NCBI RefSeq assembly: GCF_003397705.1
Contig: NZ_QJVB01000001.1
Location: 372,001-436,000 of the forward strand
Origin: Gardnerella swidsinskii
GTDB taxonomy: Bacteria > Actinomycetota > Actinomycetes > Actinomycetales > Bifidobacteriaceae
DNA length: 64,000 bases
Direction of reading: 5' to 3'
Shown here: positions 1 through 7,791 of the stretch, one piece after another
How the letters are laid out: every line of letters begins with the position of its first letter
Numbering within the stretch: position 1 is the first letter of the stretch
Made by a program: the position numbers and the translations under genes
The notes under the pieces: generated by a model
Told to the model about the DNA's origin: nothing
What the model saw: the letters and a program-made list of their open reading frames with translations, nothing else
Database searches by the model: none

Positions 1-690
1 TGCTTCCGGCTGACTAAATGGTTCACCCACACGCGTGTTCGGGCATGAAATATTTACTTCAATTATTGAGCTTTTTCCGGCTGCACGTTCCATAGAAATA
101 TGGTAGTCTTCAATTCCTTCTTCCAAGTCGCCAACTAAGTCGTCGTTTGTGCGCGCAATAGAAATAGACATATTCATAGATGTTGCGTGCGTCCAAGCTT
201 TCTCGGCTCGTGCAACAACGGCTTCGCTGCCATCGTTTGCTAGTCCTGCGTGTACAAGAATAGAGTCATATTCTGGAAGGCGATGATACCAAGGTTTTTG
301 ATTTCCTTCGCATGGTCGGCTTGTGGTAGAGCCAACTGTTTCAAATCCAAAGCCGGCGTTGTCTAGCACGGTTGCCATTTGGCAATTTTTATCTAGTCCT
401 GCACTTAAGCCAAACGGGTTTGCAAAATTCACACCCATAACGTTAGTTTCTAGCACCGGGTCTGTGTAGTTAAGCATTTCGCGAAGAAGCCACATTAACC
501 CAGGAGTGCGCTCGCTAAATTTGCAAAAATTAATCATGCGATCATGCGCTTCGTCTGGAGGAATGTTAAAAACGAAATGCGGTTTAATAATGTGTTTGTA
601 TGAGAATGTAAAAAGGTCTGTCGTTGTTTTATTGACGACATTGTGCAATGAGTGTTCAGAAACGTAATACATATTTATATAGTAGGGCAT
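1..690 (-). CDS. pyrD: Dihydroorotate dehydrogenase, quinone-type (partial, runs off window start)
   Basis: Class 2 dihydroorotate dehydrogenase, which oxidises dihydroorotate to orotate in pyrimidine synthesis. Reading the minus strand from 690 gives an open frame of 230 codons without a stop to base 1. It contains NPFGLSAGLDKN, the FMN/substrate motif near the N-terminus of this family, then GFGFETVGSTTSRP and VNISCPNT (family NISSPNT). The C-terminal third is outside the window. An in-frame ATG at 708 is an alternative start with AAGGA directly before it, too close to be ideal; ATG 690 has no clear ribosome site, and a third ATG lies at 672 (MYYV, as in many PyrD). The gene is divergent from the DeoR-type regulator, with a shared spacer of about 170 bases. 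The enzyme class is clear; the exact start is not. Confidence 0.88.
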   Translation of the reverse strand, partial: MPYYINMYYVSEHSLHNVVNKTTTDLFTFSYKHIIKPHFVFNIPPDEAHDRMINFCKFSERTPGLMWLLREMLNYTDPVLETNVMGVNFANPFGLSAGLDKNCQMATVLDNAGFGFETVGSTTSRPCEGNQKPWYHRLPEYDSILVHAGLANDGSEAVVARAEKAWTHATSMNMSISIARTNDDLVGDLEEGIEDYHISMERAAGKSSIIEVNISCPNTRVGEPFSQPEA

Positions 691-752
691 TATTGTTATA
701 TACGCCATTCCTTAGTGTATTTTGTGCGTTTTCTTCCTTAGTACGCGTTCGT

Positions 753-774
753 TTTTGTGCGATTTTTCACAAAA
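753..774. promoter_or_regulatory. Inverted repeat in the pyrD/deoR-type divergent spacer
   Basis: TTTTGTG and CACAAAA form 7-bp arms around an 8-base spacer, between the divergent pyrD and DeoR-type genes. Position and symmetry fit a repressor operator; which protein binds is unknown. Confidence 0.35.
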
Positions 775-863
775 CCTGCTTTACTTGACAACAAAATGTG
801 CGTTCTTTTCGTTTTAATGCCCTGAAACGCTCAATTACGTTTGTTTTTTGCGTTTACGTGTGC

Positions 864-869
864 GATAAT
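864..869 (+). promoter_or_regulatory. -10 element placed for a leaderless transcript (DeoR-type gene)
   Basis: GATAAT, preceded by TGC (extended -10 form), ends 6 bases before the ATG at 876, so transcription would start on the start codon. TTGTTT at 841-846 could be a weak -35 with a 17-base spacer. No ribosome site precedes this ATG. Confidence 0.5.
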
Positions 870-875
870 GTTCGT

Positions 876-1733
876 ATGATTTCTTCACAGCGTCAACATT
901 TGATTTTAAGTCGTCTCCGTACGCGCGGTGCTGTTCGCATTACTGCGCTTTCTAAAGAACTGAACGTTTCTGCTATGACGGTTCGCAGGGATATCGCAGA
1001 GCTTTCGGATCGTGGGCTTTTAAAGCGCGTTCACGGCGGTGCTGTAACGACTAATACTCTGCTTTCGGAGCCGCTGTTTTCTGTAAAGTCGCAAATGGAC
1101 ATTGGTTTGAAGGATGCGATTGCGCGTTTGGCTGTGGACTATGTTTCTCCTGGGGATGTGATTGCTATTGGCGGCGGTACCACTGCTTATGTGTTTGCGC
1201 AGCATTTGCTCGAGTCTCGCAGGGCTTCTGGCATTACGATTTTGACTAATTCGATTCCTGTTGCGGAGCTTGTGCAAGCTTTAGAGTCGAAGGATGTCGA
1301 GGTTATTGTTACCGGCGGCGTGATTACGCGTTCCAATTCGCTTGTTGGGCCTATTGCAGATAAAGTTGTTGCTTCTCTTCGTGTGAATACCGTTTTTCTT
1401 GGCACGCATTCTGTGTCTCTTCCTCGCGGATTCCTTATGCCAAATTCTTTGGAAGCTGCTACTGATATGGCGTTAATGGATATTGCGGATCGCACGATTA
1501 TTTTGACGGATCATACTAAATGGAGTTGTACGTCGCTTTCGCTATTTGCTCGTTTTGATCAGGTTGATACTGTTATTACCGACGATGGTTTGGATGCTGA
1601 TTCTCAGCTTCGCACGCGTGAGCTTGTAAAGGATTTGGTTTTGGCACCTGTTATTGACGAGCGAGATGTTCTTGATGCATCTAATGGTGACGATTTAGCG
1701 AATTCTGAAGATTCTGACGATTTGCTTGATTAG
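876..1733 (+). CDS. DeoR-family transcriptional regulator
   Basis: Sugar-responsive repressor of the DeoR/GlpR type, 285 residues. Residues about 1-57 are the winged helix-turn-helix (SQRQHLILSRL, then TVRRDIAELSDRGLLKRVHGG, the classic DeoR signature). Residues about 75-240 are the phosphosugar-binding DeoRC domain with GGGTTAYVFAQHL and a TILTNS strand. ATG 876 is chosen over an upstream in-frame ATG at 798, because the 26 extra residues are hydrophobic, unlike any DeoR N-terminus, and a -10 box sits 6 bases before 876. The tail ends in an acidic run (SNGDDLANSEDSDD). Its target is not evident: the downstream gene is a surface protein behind its own terminator, and pyrD lies upstream, divergent. 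A strong terminator follows. Confidence 0.85.
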   Translation: MISSQRQHLILSRLRTRGAVRITALSKELNVSAMTVRRDIAELSDRGLLKRVHGGAVTTNTLLSEPLFSVKSQMDIGLKDAIARLAVDYVSPGDVIAIGGGTTAYVFAQHLLESRRASGITILTNSIPVAELVQALESKDVEVIVTGGVITRSNSLVGPIADKVVASLRVNTVFLGTHSVSLPRGFLMPNSLEAATDMALMDIADRTIILTDHTKWSCTSLSLFARFDQVDTVITDDGLDADSQLRTRELVKDLVLAPVIDERDVLDASNGDDLANSEDSDDLLD

Positions 1734-1782
1734 TATTTTGCAAGTATTTTTGCAAAGTTTGATTTTGCGCGCTGATGATTTT

Positions 1783-1816
1783 AATGCCCGAGTGAGTTAT
1801 TTACTCGGGCATTTTG
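1783..1816 (+). terminator. Rho-independent terminator after the DeoR-type gene
   Basis: A perfect 11-bp stem (AATGCCCGAGT / ACTCGGGCATT) with a 9-base loop, followed by TTTTG. Confidence 0.85.
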
Positions 1817-2135
1817 TTCTTGCTGTTTGGTTTGGTTTCAAGTGTGCCGATGTTTAAACAAATTTTGCTATGTTTAAATAAAGCGTGCCGATGGTTAAAT
1901 ATTGCGTTTTTTGTTGTTTTATAAGGCTGTTAGAGAAATCACAAAACTCAAACCTTAAAGAAAGCTGAAAAAATGTTAAAAAAATCCAGTATATGGCGTG
2001 TCGTGTAATTTTTATCAAAAAATACAGAAAAATGCCGTAAATATTTCTGCTTTTTAATGAATATAACGAATATTTATCAAGATTTTTTGTATTTTTGATG
2101 CTGAGAAACCTGAATTTTAGTGTTGAGTTTTCTGA
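1817..2135. other. AT-rich spacer, no gene seen
   Basis: About 320 bases of very AT-rich sequence between the DeoR terminator and the leader of the surface protein. It has poly-A and poly-T runs and no credible open frame. It probably holds the promoter of the downstream gene, but no box could be singled out. Confidence 0.5.
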
Positions 2136-2139
2136 GAGC

Positions 2140-2250
2140 TTGCGGTAAGTTTTAACTCAGTTACCGGTTGAATCCCTAGTTCACTGGTACGAGCGGGAAA
2201 CCGCAAATGGCAAATTTTTCTTCGCATACCCTAGTGCGAAGGAGAAGAAG
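2140..2250 (+). ncRNA. Structured 5' leader, possibly a ydaO-type (c-di-AMP) riboswitch
   Basis: Three hairpins lie in a row before the surface-protein gene: CGGTAA/TTACCG; GCGG-GAAA-CCGC (GNRA tetraloop); and CTTCGCA/TGCGAAG just before the ribosome site. The middle part, with GAATCC, GGTACG and GGGAAACCGC in that order, resembles the 5' half of the ydaO/yuaA riboswitch (GAAUCC..GGUACGGAGGAACC). The 3' half is not recognisable, so the family call is weak. In actinobacteria this riboswitch class often precedes cell-wall genes, which suits the context. Confidence 0.35.
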
Positions 2251-2263
2251 AAAGGAAAATATT

Positions 2264-2818
2264 ATGTTGAATAAGAAGGCTATCGCCGCATTCGCTGCTG
2301 GCGCCACCCTCCTCTCTGGTTTCGCTTTTGCTGTCCCAGCAATGGCTGAGGCTCCTGCTGCTCCTGCAGCTCCTGCAGCTCCTGCAGCTCCTGCTGCTCC
2401 TGCAGCTCCTGCAGCTCCTGCTGAACCTACTTATAATAAGTCATTCTATAAGACTGAAGACGCTGGAGAGCTTGATGCTCGTTTGGCTAAGGAGAAGGCT
2501 GATAAGGAAGCTAAGGCTAAGGCTGAAGACGAGAATGATAAGTATGAGCATTCTCCATTTGGCAATAAGGACATGGATTACGCGAAGTGTGTGAAGCTTT
2601 ACGGTAAGGATTCTCTCGAGTGCAAGGCTGTCGCTGACTACCTCAAGCGTCATGGTCAGAAGGTTGATGACAAGGCTAACGACAAGAAGTCTGATAAGAA
2701 GTCTGAAGCTAAGAAGGCTGCTCCATTGGCTAAGACCGGTGCTGCTGTAGCTTTGGCTGCTGTTGCTGCTTCTGTGCTTGCTGGCATGGGTGCTGCTCTT
2801 CGCAAGATCCGTCACTAA
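2264..2818 (+). CDS. Secreted Ala/Pro- and Lys-rich surface protein with LAKTG sorting motif
   Basis: Predicted cell-wall-anchored protein of 184 residues. Residues 1 to about 28 are a signal peptide (LNKKAIAAFAAGATLL, cleavage after AMA). Residues about 29-54 are an AAP tripeptide repeat run coded by 9-bp units. A highly charged Lys/Glu/Asp middle follows, with two cysteines in YAKCVKLYGKDSLECKA. The end is a sorting signal: LAKTG at about 155-159, a hydrophobic stretch, then RKIRH. LAXTG is the form used by class E sortases of actinobacteria. The start at 2264 follows GGAGAAGAAGAAAGGA; the ATG at 2207 would put a basic leader before the signal peptide. Function is unknown; a structural wall protein or adhesin is possible. 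The repeat could change length without shifting the frame. Confidence 0.75.
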   Translation: MLNKKAIAAFAAGATLLSGFAFAVPAMAEAPAAPAAPAAPAAPAAPAAPAAPAEPTYNKSFYKTEDAGELDARLAKEKADKEAKAKAEDENDKYEHSPFGNKDMDYAKCVKLYGKDSLECKAVADYLKRHGQKVDDKANDKKSDKKSEAKKAAPLAKTGAAVALAAVAASVLAGMGAALRKIRH

Positions 2819-2896
2819 GCTGAAATCTGATTCAGTGATGAATCATTTGGGCTTTAGCTTATTGGTTGATCGTTGAGTCGGTTTTTCTGTGAATTA

Positions 2897-2940
2897 CTTA
2901 GTCTAGTGTGCTGAAAGGTGCGCTAGACTAAGTTTTTTTA
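2897..2940 (+). terminator. Rho-independent terminator after the LAKTG protein
   Basis: Stem CTTAGTCTAG / CTAGACTAAG (10 bp, 16-base loop) followed by seven T. Confidence 0.88.
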
Positions 2941-3230
2941 TGACAATTTTGTGCTCTGCACGCTCGTGTTCACGTCTTCGTCCTCTTTTTACGCAACTGT
3001 AAAGTTTCTGTCGTTATTTGCTGGTTTCGCGGCTTTTTCTTTACGCTGCTGTAAAGTTTCTGCCGCCTGACACCATCGTTTAAGCGCGTAACTCTCGTCG
3101 TCACGAGCGTGCTGTAAAATAGCAAAGTTGTGTGCGGTTTTGGTGCTTATCATCAAACATATCGCGCATATTTTGCAAACACACTCCTGCTGTGGAAGGT
3201 CCACAGCCGATAGTCCGAAGGAGGTGGGTG
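2941..3230 (+). promoter_or_regulatory. Upstream region of the rpsF cluster with a repeated CTGTAAAGTTTCTG motif
   Basis: The 290-base spacer before rpsF carries two copies, near 2992-3015 and 3041-3064, of TTTACGC-2-CTGTAAAGTTTCTG-CG, spaced by about 49 bases. A third partial copy (GCTGTAAAA) lies near 3111. The ribosomal-protein promoter should be here. The purine-rich end gives AAGGAGG before ATG 3231. Confidence 0.45.
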
Positions 3231-3527
3231 ATGTCTGCACATAAGTATGAACTGATGTTCATTGCAAATCCTGAGCTGGATGAGCACGGTCTTAAGAAGT
3301 TGACCGAGCAGTATCTTGAGCTTGTCACCAACGAGGGCGGTTCCGTTGACGGCACCGATTACTGGGGTCGCCGCAAGTTTGCCTACGAAATTGAAGGCAA
3401 AACCGAAGGTAACTACGTTGTGGTGAACTACACTGCCGAGCCATCTGTAAGTGACGAACTTGACCGTGTTTTGAACCTTAATGAATCTGTAATCCGCACG
3501 AAGATTCTTCGCAAGGACGCTAAGTAA
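3231..3527 (+). CDS. rpsF: 30S ribosomal protein S6
   Basis: Small-subunit protein that pairs with S18 on the platform of the 30S subunit. It has 98 residues, the usual length. It begins MSAHKYELMFIANPELDE and carries the DYWGRRKFAYEI strand-turn typical of S6, ending KILRKDAK. ATG 3231 follows a very strong AAGGAGG at 6 bases; longer upstream readings lack this. It is the first gene of the conserved rpsF-ssb-rpsR-rplI cluster, and the next gene follows after 150 bases. Confidence 0.96.
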   Translation: MSAHKYELMFIANPELDEHGLKKLTEQYLELVTNEGGSVDGTDYWGRRKFAYEIEGKTEGNYVVVNYTAEPSVSDELDRVLNLNESVIRTKILRKDAK

Positions 3528-3677
3528 AAACTAGCAAAACTAAGTAAGCTCTAGTGAATTAAATAAAAACTAGTTAAGCTAAATAAATACGTAAACAACC
3601 GCGCATAAGTTGCGCACAAAATTGCCAGTAATCACTGATATGTGATTACGAGTAAAGCGAGAAAGAAAAGGCACGAT

Positions 3678-4259
3678 ATGGCAGGTGAAACAATTATTAC
3701 CGTCGTGGGAAATCTCACTTCGGATCCTGAATTAAGGGCACTTTCCAACGGTGCTTCTGTTGCGAGCTTTACCATTGCATCCACACCTAGAACGTTTAAT
3801 CGTAATACGAATCAGTTCGAGGATGGGCCTGCATTATTTATGCGTTGCTCAGCGTGGAGAGACTTGGCAGAACATTGTGCAAACAGCCTTTCTAAAGGCA
3901 CGCGCGTGATTGCTCAAGGCAGGTTGTCGCAGCGTTCGTATCAAGCGCAAGACGGCTCGAATCGCACAGTTGTTGAACTTACGGTTGACGAAATTGGTCC
4001 ATCTTTGCGTTATGCAACTGCGCAAGTTAACCGCCAAAGCTCTTCAACAGGTTTTGCTGGTGGCTCGCGCGCATCAAATGCTGCTGGCGCAGGTTATGCT
4101 GGCGGAGCAAATTATGCTGCTAGCCAGGCTGCTTCTCAGCATGCCGCAAATTCTTCAGCGGCTGATCCGTGGAGTGCTGCTGCGCCAACAAACGATAGTT
4201 TTTCAACTTTCGGTGCCAATTCTGATTTTGGCGGCGATTCTGAAGAACCTGAGTTCTAG
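3678..4259 (+). CDS. ssb: Single-stranded DNA-binding protein
   Basis: Binds single-stranded DNA during replication and repair; 193 residues. Residues about 1-112 are the OB fold ([45 protein letters not shown]). Residues 113-180 are a flexible Gly/Ala/Ser-rich linker. The C-terminal tip is acidic but ends SEEPEF instead of the usual DDDIPF that docks partner proteins. ATG 3678 is preceded by AAAGG at 8 bases. It lies between rpsF and rpsR, the standard place. The equivalence of the altered tip is inference. Confidence 0.95.
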   Translation: MAGETIITVVGNLTSDPELRALSNGASVASFTIASTPRTFNRNTNQFEDGPALFMRCSAWRDLAEHCANSLSKGTRVIAQGRLSQRSYQAQDGSNRTVVELTVDEIGPSLRYATAQVNRQSSSTGFAGGSRASNAAGAGYAGGANYAASQAASQHAANSSAADPWSAAAPTNDSFSTFGANSDFGGDSEEPEF

Positions 4260-4394
4260 CGTTTTAGTTGAGCTATAGATAGCGTATTTATTTGTTTATT
4301 TATGCACTTATTTACGCGCTTACTTAATCCTTATAAATACATCATCAGTTACATGTTATGCAAAAAGCATAACGGATTTGAGAGAGGACATCTT

Positions 4395-4643
4395 ATGTCA
4401 CGCAAAAGGCCGCAACCACCGGTCAAGCCTTTCAAGAAGAAGCCAAATCCTTTGAAGGCTGCCAAGATTACTGAAATTGATTATAAAGACGTTGCTTTGC
4501 TGCGCAAGTTCGTTTCTGACCGCGGCAAGATTCGTTCCCGTCGTATCACCGGCGTAACCGTGCAGGAACAGCGCAAGATCGCGAAGGCAGTGAAGAATGC
4601 TCGCGAAATGGCTTTGCTTCCTTACGCCACTACCGGTCGCTGA
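4395..4643 (+). CDS. rpsR: 30S ribosomal protein S18
   Basis: Partner of S6 on the 30S platform; 82 residues. It shows the family core [22 protein letters not shown] and [22 protein letters not shown], ending [13 protein letters not shown] 4395 follows GAGAGGA and fits the usual length; a frame extending to 4302 is non-homologous spacer. rplI begins 16 bases later, so the two are co-translated or at least co-transcribed. The protein has no cysteines, so this is the zinc-free form. Confidence 0.96.
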   Translation: MSRKRPQPPVKPFKKKPNPLKAAKITEIDYKDVALLRKFVSDRGKIRSRRITGVTVQEQRKIAKAVKNAREMALLPYATTGR

Positions 4644-4659
4644 TTGAGAGGATAGGAAT

Positions 4660-5106
4660 ATGGCTGAAACCAAGGTTATTCTTACCAAGACTGTTGCCAA
4701 CCTCGGTCACTCTGGTGACGTTGTTGAAGTTAAGGCTGGCTATGCTCGCAACTACCTGATTCCTCAGGGTCTTGCTTTTGCATGGAACAAGGGTGCTGCT
4801 TCCCAGATTGAAGCAATGCGTCGCGCTCGTCTTGCCAAGGCTGTTGCCACTCGTGAAGAGGCAGTTGCAGCTAAGGCTCAGATTGAAGGCACCGTTGTGG
4901 AGCTTTCTGCTAAGGTTTCCGAATCCGGCAAGCTTTTCGGTGGCATTTCTGCCGAGAAGATTGCTGCCGCTTTGGCTTCCAAGGCTCAAGTTGAGGCTCG
5001 CGCAATTAAGGTTGCTACTATTAAGACCACTGGTGAGTTCCCAGCAACAGTAACGTTGCATCCGGAAATCACTGCTTCCTTCACTGTTAAGGTTGTGGCT
5101 GAGTAA
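4660..5106 (+). CDS. rplI: 50S ribosomal protein L9
   Basis: Large-subunit protein whose two globular ends are joined by a long helix; 148 residues. The N-terminal domain has [36 protein letters not shown] long Ala/Lys/Glu-rich connecting helix and the 23S-binding C-terminal domain ([17 protein letters not shown]) follow. Start ATG 4660 has GAGAGGA at 6 bases. Last gene of the cluster, with a terminator downstream. Confidence 0.97.
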   Translation: MAETKVILTKTVANLGHSGDVVEVKAGYARNYLIPQGLAFAWNKGAASQIEAMRRARLAKAVATREEAVAAKAQIEGTVVELSAKVSESGKLFGGISAEKIAAALASKAQVEARAIKVATIKTTGEFPATVTLHPEITASFTVKVVAE

Positions 5107-5204
5107 GTAGCTTTGTGAATTTTACAAAACATGTTGCAACAAGCAGATTCTTGCTTTTAGTGGTTTCTTGCTTGTAATACATGTGGATTGAACTTAAGCA
5201 TTAG

Positions 5205-5262
5205 CTCTGCGTTTGCGTTGTATTGAGTTTTCTCATTGCGATGCTGCGCAGAGTTTTTTTAT
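5205..5262 (+). terminator. Terminator after rplI
   Basis: CTCTGCG pairs with CGCAGAG around a partly structured 35-base loop, followed by seven T. Confidence 0.7.
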
Positions 5263-5385
5263 GCTGCAATATTTTGAAAATGTGAATGTGTTGTAAGTGT
5301 CACGTGCGTAACGTAGTTTTTTAAGTTTTACTCGACTAAATTAGAACAGTTGGAAAATTGCGAAATTATAAAGGAGATGCAAACT

Positions 5386-6549
5386 GTGCTGGAAAGCAAA
5401 TATGAACTGGCCGACGAGTTTAGTAAGAACGCAAAAGCGCAAGATGCCAGCATATCTGCTATTCGCAATGACGAAGAGTATGCTTGTAAAAATTCCGTAA
5501 GCGCAAATCTTGAAAACGCAATAAAATACAGCAATCACAAAGGTTATGGCGAAACTTGCGCGAAGGTTATTCTTTTTGGCGAACATTCCGTGGTTTATGG
5601 CCATTCTGCAATAGCTTTGCCGCTTAAAAACTTGCGTATGCGCGCTGTTGTAACTAGTTGCAATGAATCTTTAGCACCTGCTTCGTGTAAATCTTTATCT
5701 TCTGCATCACGCGAATCTTTAGCATCTACGACGAATCTCGATTCACATATAACTCTTTCGTGCCTTGACTTTACTGGCAAACTTTCCGAAATTCCTACGC
5801 GCTTTAATAGCATACGAACAGCAATTCGCGCGTCGCTAGAGTTTGCAGGGTGGAGCGGTGAGAATTTGCACATTTTTACCGAGTCTGATTTTCCAGCAGA
5901 ACGAGGTCTTGGCTCGTCTGCGGCTGCTGCTGGTGCTATAATTCGTGCGATTCTTGACTATTATGGCGTTTCAGCTAGCGATGATGAGATTTTTAAGTTG
6001 ACGCAGACTGCTGAGTGCGTGGCTCACGGACGTTCTTCAGGCTTGGATGCCACTGCAACCGCTGCTTCCTGGCCTGTGCGTTTTAGTCGTGGCTGTTTTG
6101 AACGCATGGAAATTAACATGCGTGCGTGGCTTGTTTTGGCGGATTCTGGATGCAAAGGAATGACTCGCGAAACAGTTGAAGCTTTGCGTTCTCGTTTAGA
6201 ATCGAATCCTGTTGAAGTTGGAGCGCAACTCAATAAATTGGGGGAGATTGCGGCTGTTGCAGAAGATGATTTGGCGTTTGGTCGTATTGAAAATATGGGT
6301 AAGCAAATGACTTTCGCACACCGTATTTTGGCGGATTTGGGCGTAAGTACTGCGAAACTTGACACTTTGGTAGATGCTGCTTGCAAACATGGCGCGTTGG
6401 GTGCAAAACTTACTGGCGGAGGTGGTGGAGGATGTGTCATTGCGCTGGCTGATAGTGAGGATGCTGCTAAGCGAGTGAGTGAAGCTTTTAAAAATGCAGG
6501 AGCTTGCGATACGTGGATTGTGAATATAGGTGATTCTGCAATAAATTGA
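5386..6549 (+). CDS. mvk: Mevalonate kinase
   Basis: GHMP kinase that phosphorylates mevalonate with ATP in the mevalonate route to isoprenoids; 387 residues from the GTG at 5386. AAAGGAG ends 9 bases before that GTG; the in-frame ATG at 5377 sits directly on the ribosome site. The family motifs are KVILFGEHSVVYGHSAIALPL-like near residue 50, the ATP loop RGLGSSAAAAG, AHGRSSGLDATATA, and KLTGGGGGGCVIAL. The N-terminus is about 45 residues longer than in most family members. A Ser-rich insertion (near SLSSASRESLAST) is coded by imperfect short repeats at 5664-5745. It heads the cluster mvk – mvaD – mvaK2/fni. A 135-base spacer before mvaD contains an AAACTTTACAG motif. Confidence 0.93.
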   Translation: MLESKYELADEFSKNAKAQDASISAIRNDEEYACKNSVSANLENAIKYSNHKGYGETCAKVILFGEHSVVYGHSAIALPLKNLRMRAVVTSCNESLAPASCKSLSSASRESLASTTNLDSHITLSCLDFTGKLSEIPTRFNSIRTAIRASLEFAGWSGENLHIFTESDFPAERGLGSSAAAAGAIIRAILDYYGVSASDDEIFKLTQTAECVAHGRSSGLDATATAASWPVRFSRGCFERMEINMRAWLVLADSGCKGMTRETVEALRSRLESNPVEVGAQLNKLGEIAAVAEDDLAFGRIENMGKQMTFAHRILADLGVSTAKLDTLVDAACKHGALGAKLTGGGGGGCVIALADSEDAAKRVSEAFKNAGACDTWIVNIGDSAIN

Positions 6550-6684
6550 ATCTTATTTTTACTTGAAATGTAGCATAAACTTTACAGTTATTTAAAGAAA
6601 AGAAGCTTGTGCGCACTGTTTTGCTAAAACATTGACTAGCACATTAACAAACGAGAATTACGTATCTGCCGCAAAAGGAACAGT

Positions 6685-7782
6685 ATGCAAAATGTTGAAA
6701 TTCAGCCAAAAATAACGTTTGACGCTAATCTTTCACCCAACTCAGCTTTTGCTAAAGCAAACGCGAATATTGCGCTGATTAAGTATTGGGGTAAGCGCGA
6801 TGAAAAGCTGATTTTGCCTTATACTTCCTCGCTTTCGCTCACCCTTTCGGATTTGTTTACAACTACAAGCGTAAGTTTTGTGAATAATCTTGAACAAGAT
6901 ACTTTTACTTTAGATAATGAAAAGATTTCGCCGTCTGCAAAAACTTTTCGTCGCGTAGTAGCTATGCTCGATTTGGTGCGTGAAATTGCAGGAATTTCAA
7001 CGAAAGCAAGCGTTATTTCGCATAATATTGTGCCAACTGCTGCCGGTCTTGCATCGAGCGCGTCTGGTTTTGCAGCTCTTGCGTCTGCTGCCTCGTACGC
7101 TGCTGGATTAAACCTAACTCCACGAGAACTTTCTAGACTTGCAAGACGTGGTTCTGGTTCAGCTTGTCGTTCGATTTTTGGAGGACTTTCAATTTGGCAT
7201 GCAGGCTGCGACGACGAAACGTCTTACGCAGAGCCTATTGAAAACGCACAAGTTACGCTTAAAAATTTAAACCTTGCTATGATTGTTGTTACTTTGGACG
7301 ATAGCAAAAAGCCGATTTCTAGCCGAGAAGCGATGCGCAGAACGGTTGAAACTTCGCCAACGTATATGCAATGGGTTGAGCAGTCGAAAGACGACCTTGA
7401 AATTGCTAAAAACGCAATTAAGCAAGCAGATATTGAGCAATTGGGTGAGGTTGTTGAACGCAATGCTTTTGGAATGCACGAAACTATGCATAATGCTGTT
7501 CCGTCGGTGAATTATTTAACTAGCAGCACGCATATTGTGCTTGAAGCGGTTAAAAATATGCGAAAAGATGGTTGGCTGGTGTGGTCTACGATGGATGCTG
7601 GTCCAAATGTGAAGGTGCTTACTTCTGGAGATGATGCTTATCGTGCGATGTGTCAGTTGCGCTCGCGAGTTGAGAATGGTTTACGTAATTCTAGCGTTTT
7701 TTGTAATACAGAATATTGCGAGCCGAAATTTGCGATTGCGCTGCCAGGTGACGCTGTGACGGTGAGTACGAGTTTAAAATAG
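6685..7782 (+). CDS. mvaD: Diphosphomevalonate decarboxylase
   Basis: GHMP-family enzyme that turns mevalonate diphosphate into isopentenyl diphosphate with ATP; 365 residues. It shows ANANIALIKYWGKRDEKL at the N-terminus, the family fingerprint, then LPYTSSLSLTL, PTAAGLASSASGFAALA (ATP loop with catalytic Ser), GSGSACRSIFGG and WSTMDAGPNVKVL. Start ATG 6685 follows AAAGGA at 6 bases. The stop lies 9 bases before the next gene, so the two are translated together. Confidence 0.96.
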   Translation: MQNVEIQPKITFDANLSPNSAFAKANANIALIKYWGKRDEKLILPYTSSLSLTLSDLFTTTSVSFVNNLEQDTFTLDNEKISPSAKTFRRVVAMLDLVREIAGISTKASVISHNIVPTAAGLASSASGFAALASAASYAAGLNLTPRELSRLARRGSGSACRSIFGGLSIWHAGCDDETSYAEPIENAQVTLKNLNLAMIVVTLDDSKKPISSREAMRRTVETSPTYMQWVEQSKDDLEIAKNAIKQADIEQLGEVVERNAFGMHETMHNAVPSVNYLTSSTHIVLEAVKNMRKDGWLVWSTMDAGPNVKVLTSGDDAYRAMCQLRSRVENGLRNSSVFCNTEYCEPKFAIALPGDAVTVSTSLK

Positions 7783-7791
7783 GCGGATAAT

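Noticed and set aside
798..875. Upstream start of the DeoR-type gene at 798
   Set aside because: The extra 26 residues are hydrophobic and not family-like, and they overlap the likely promoter at 864-869.
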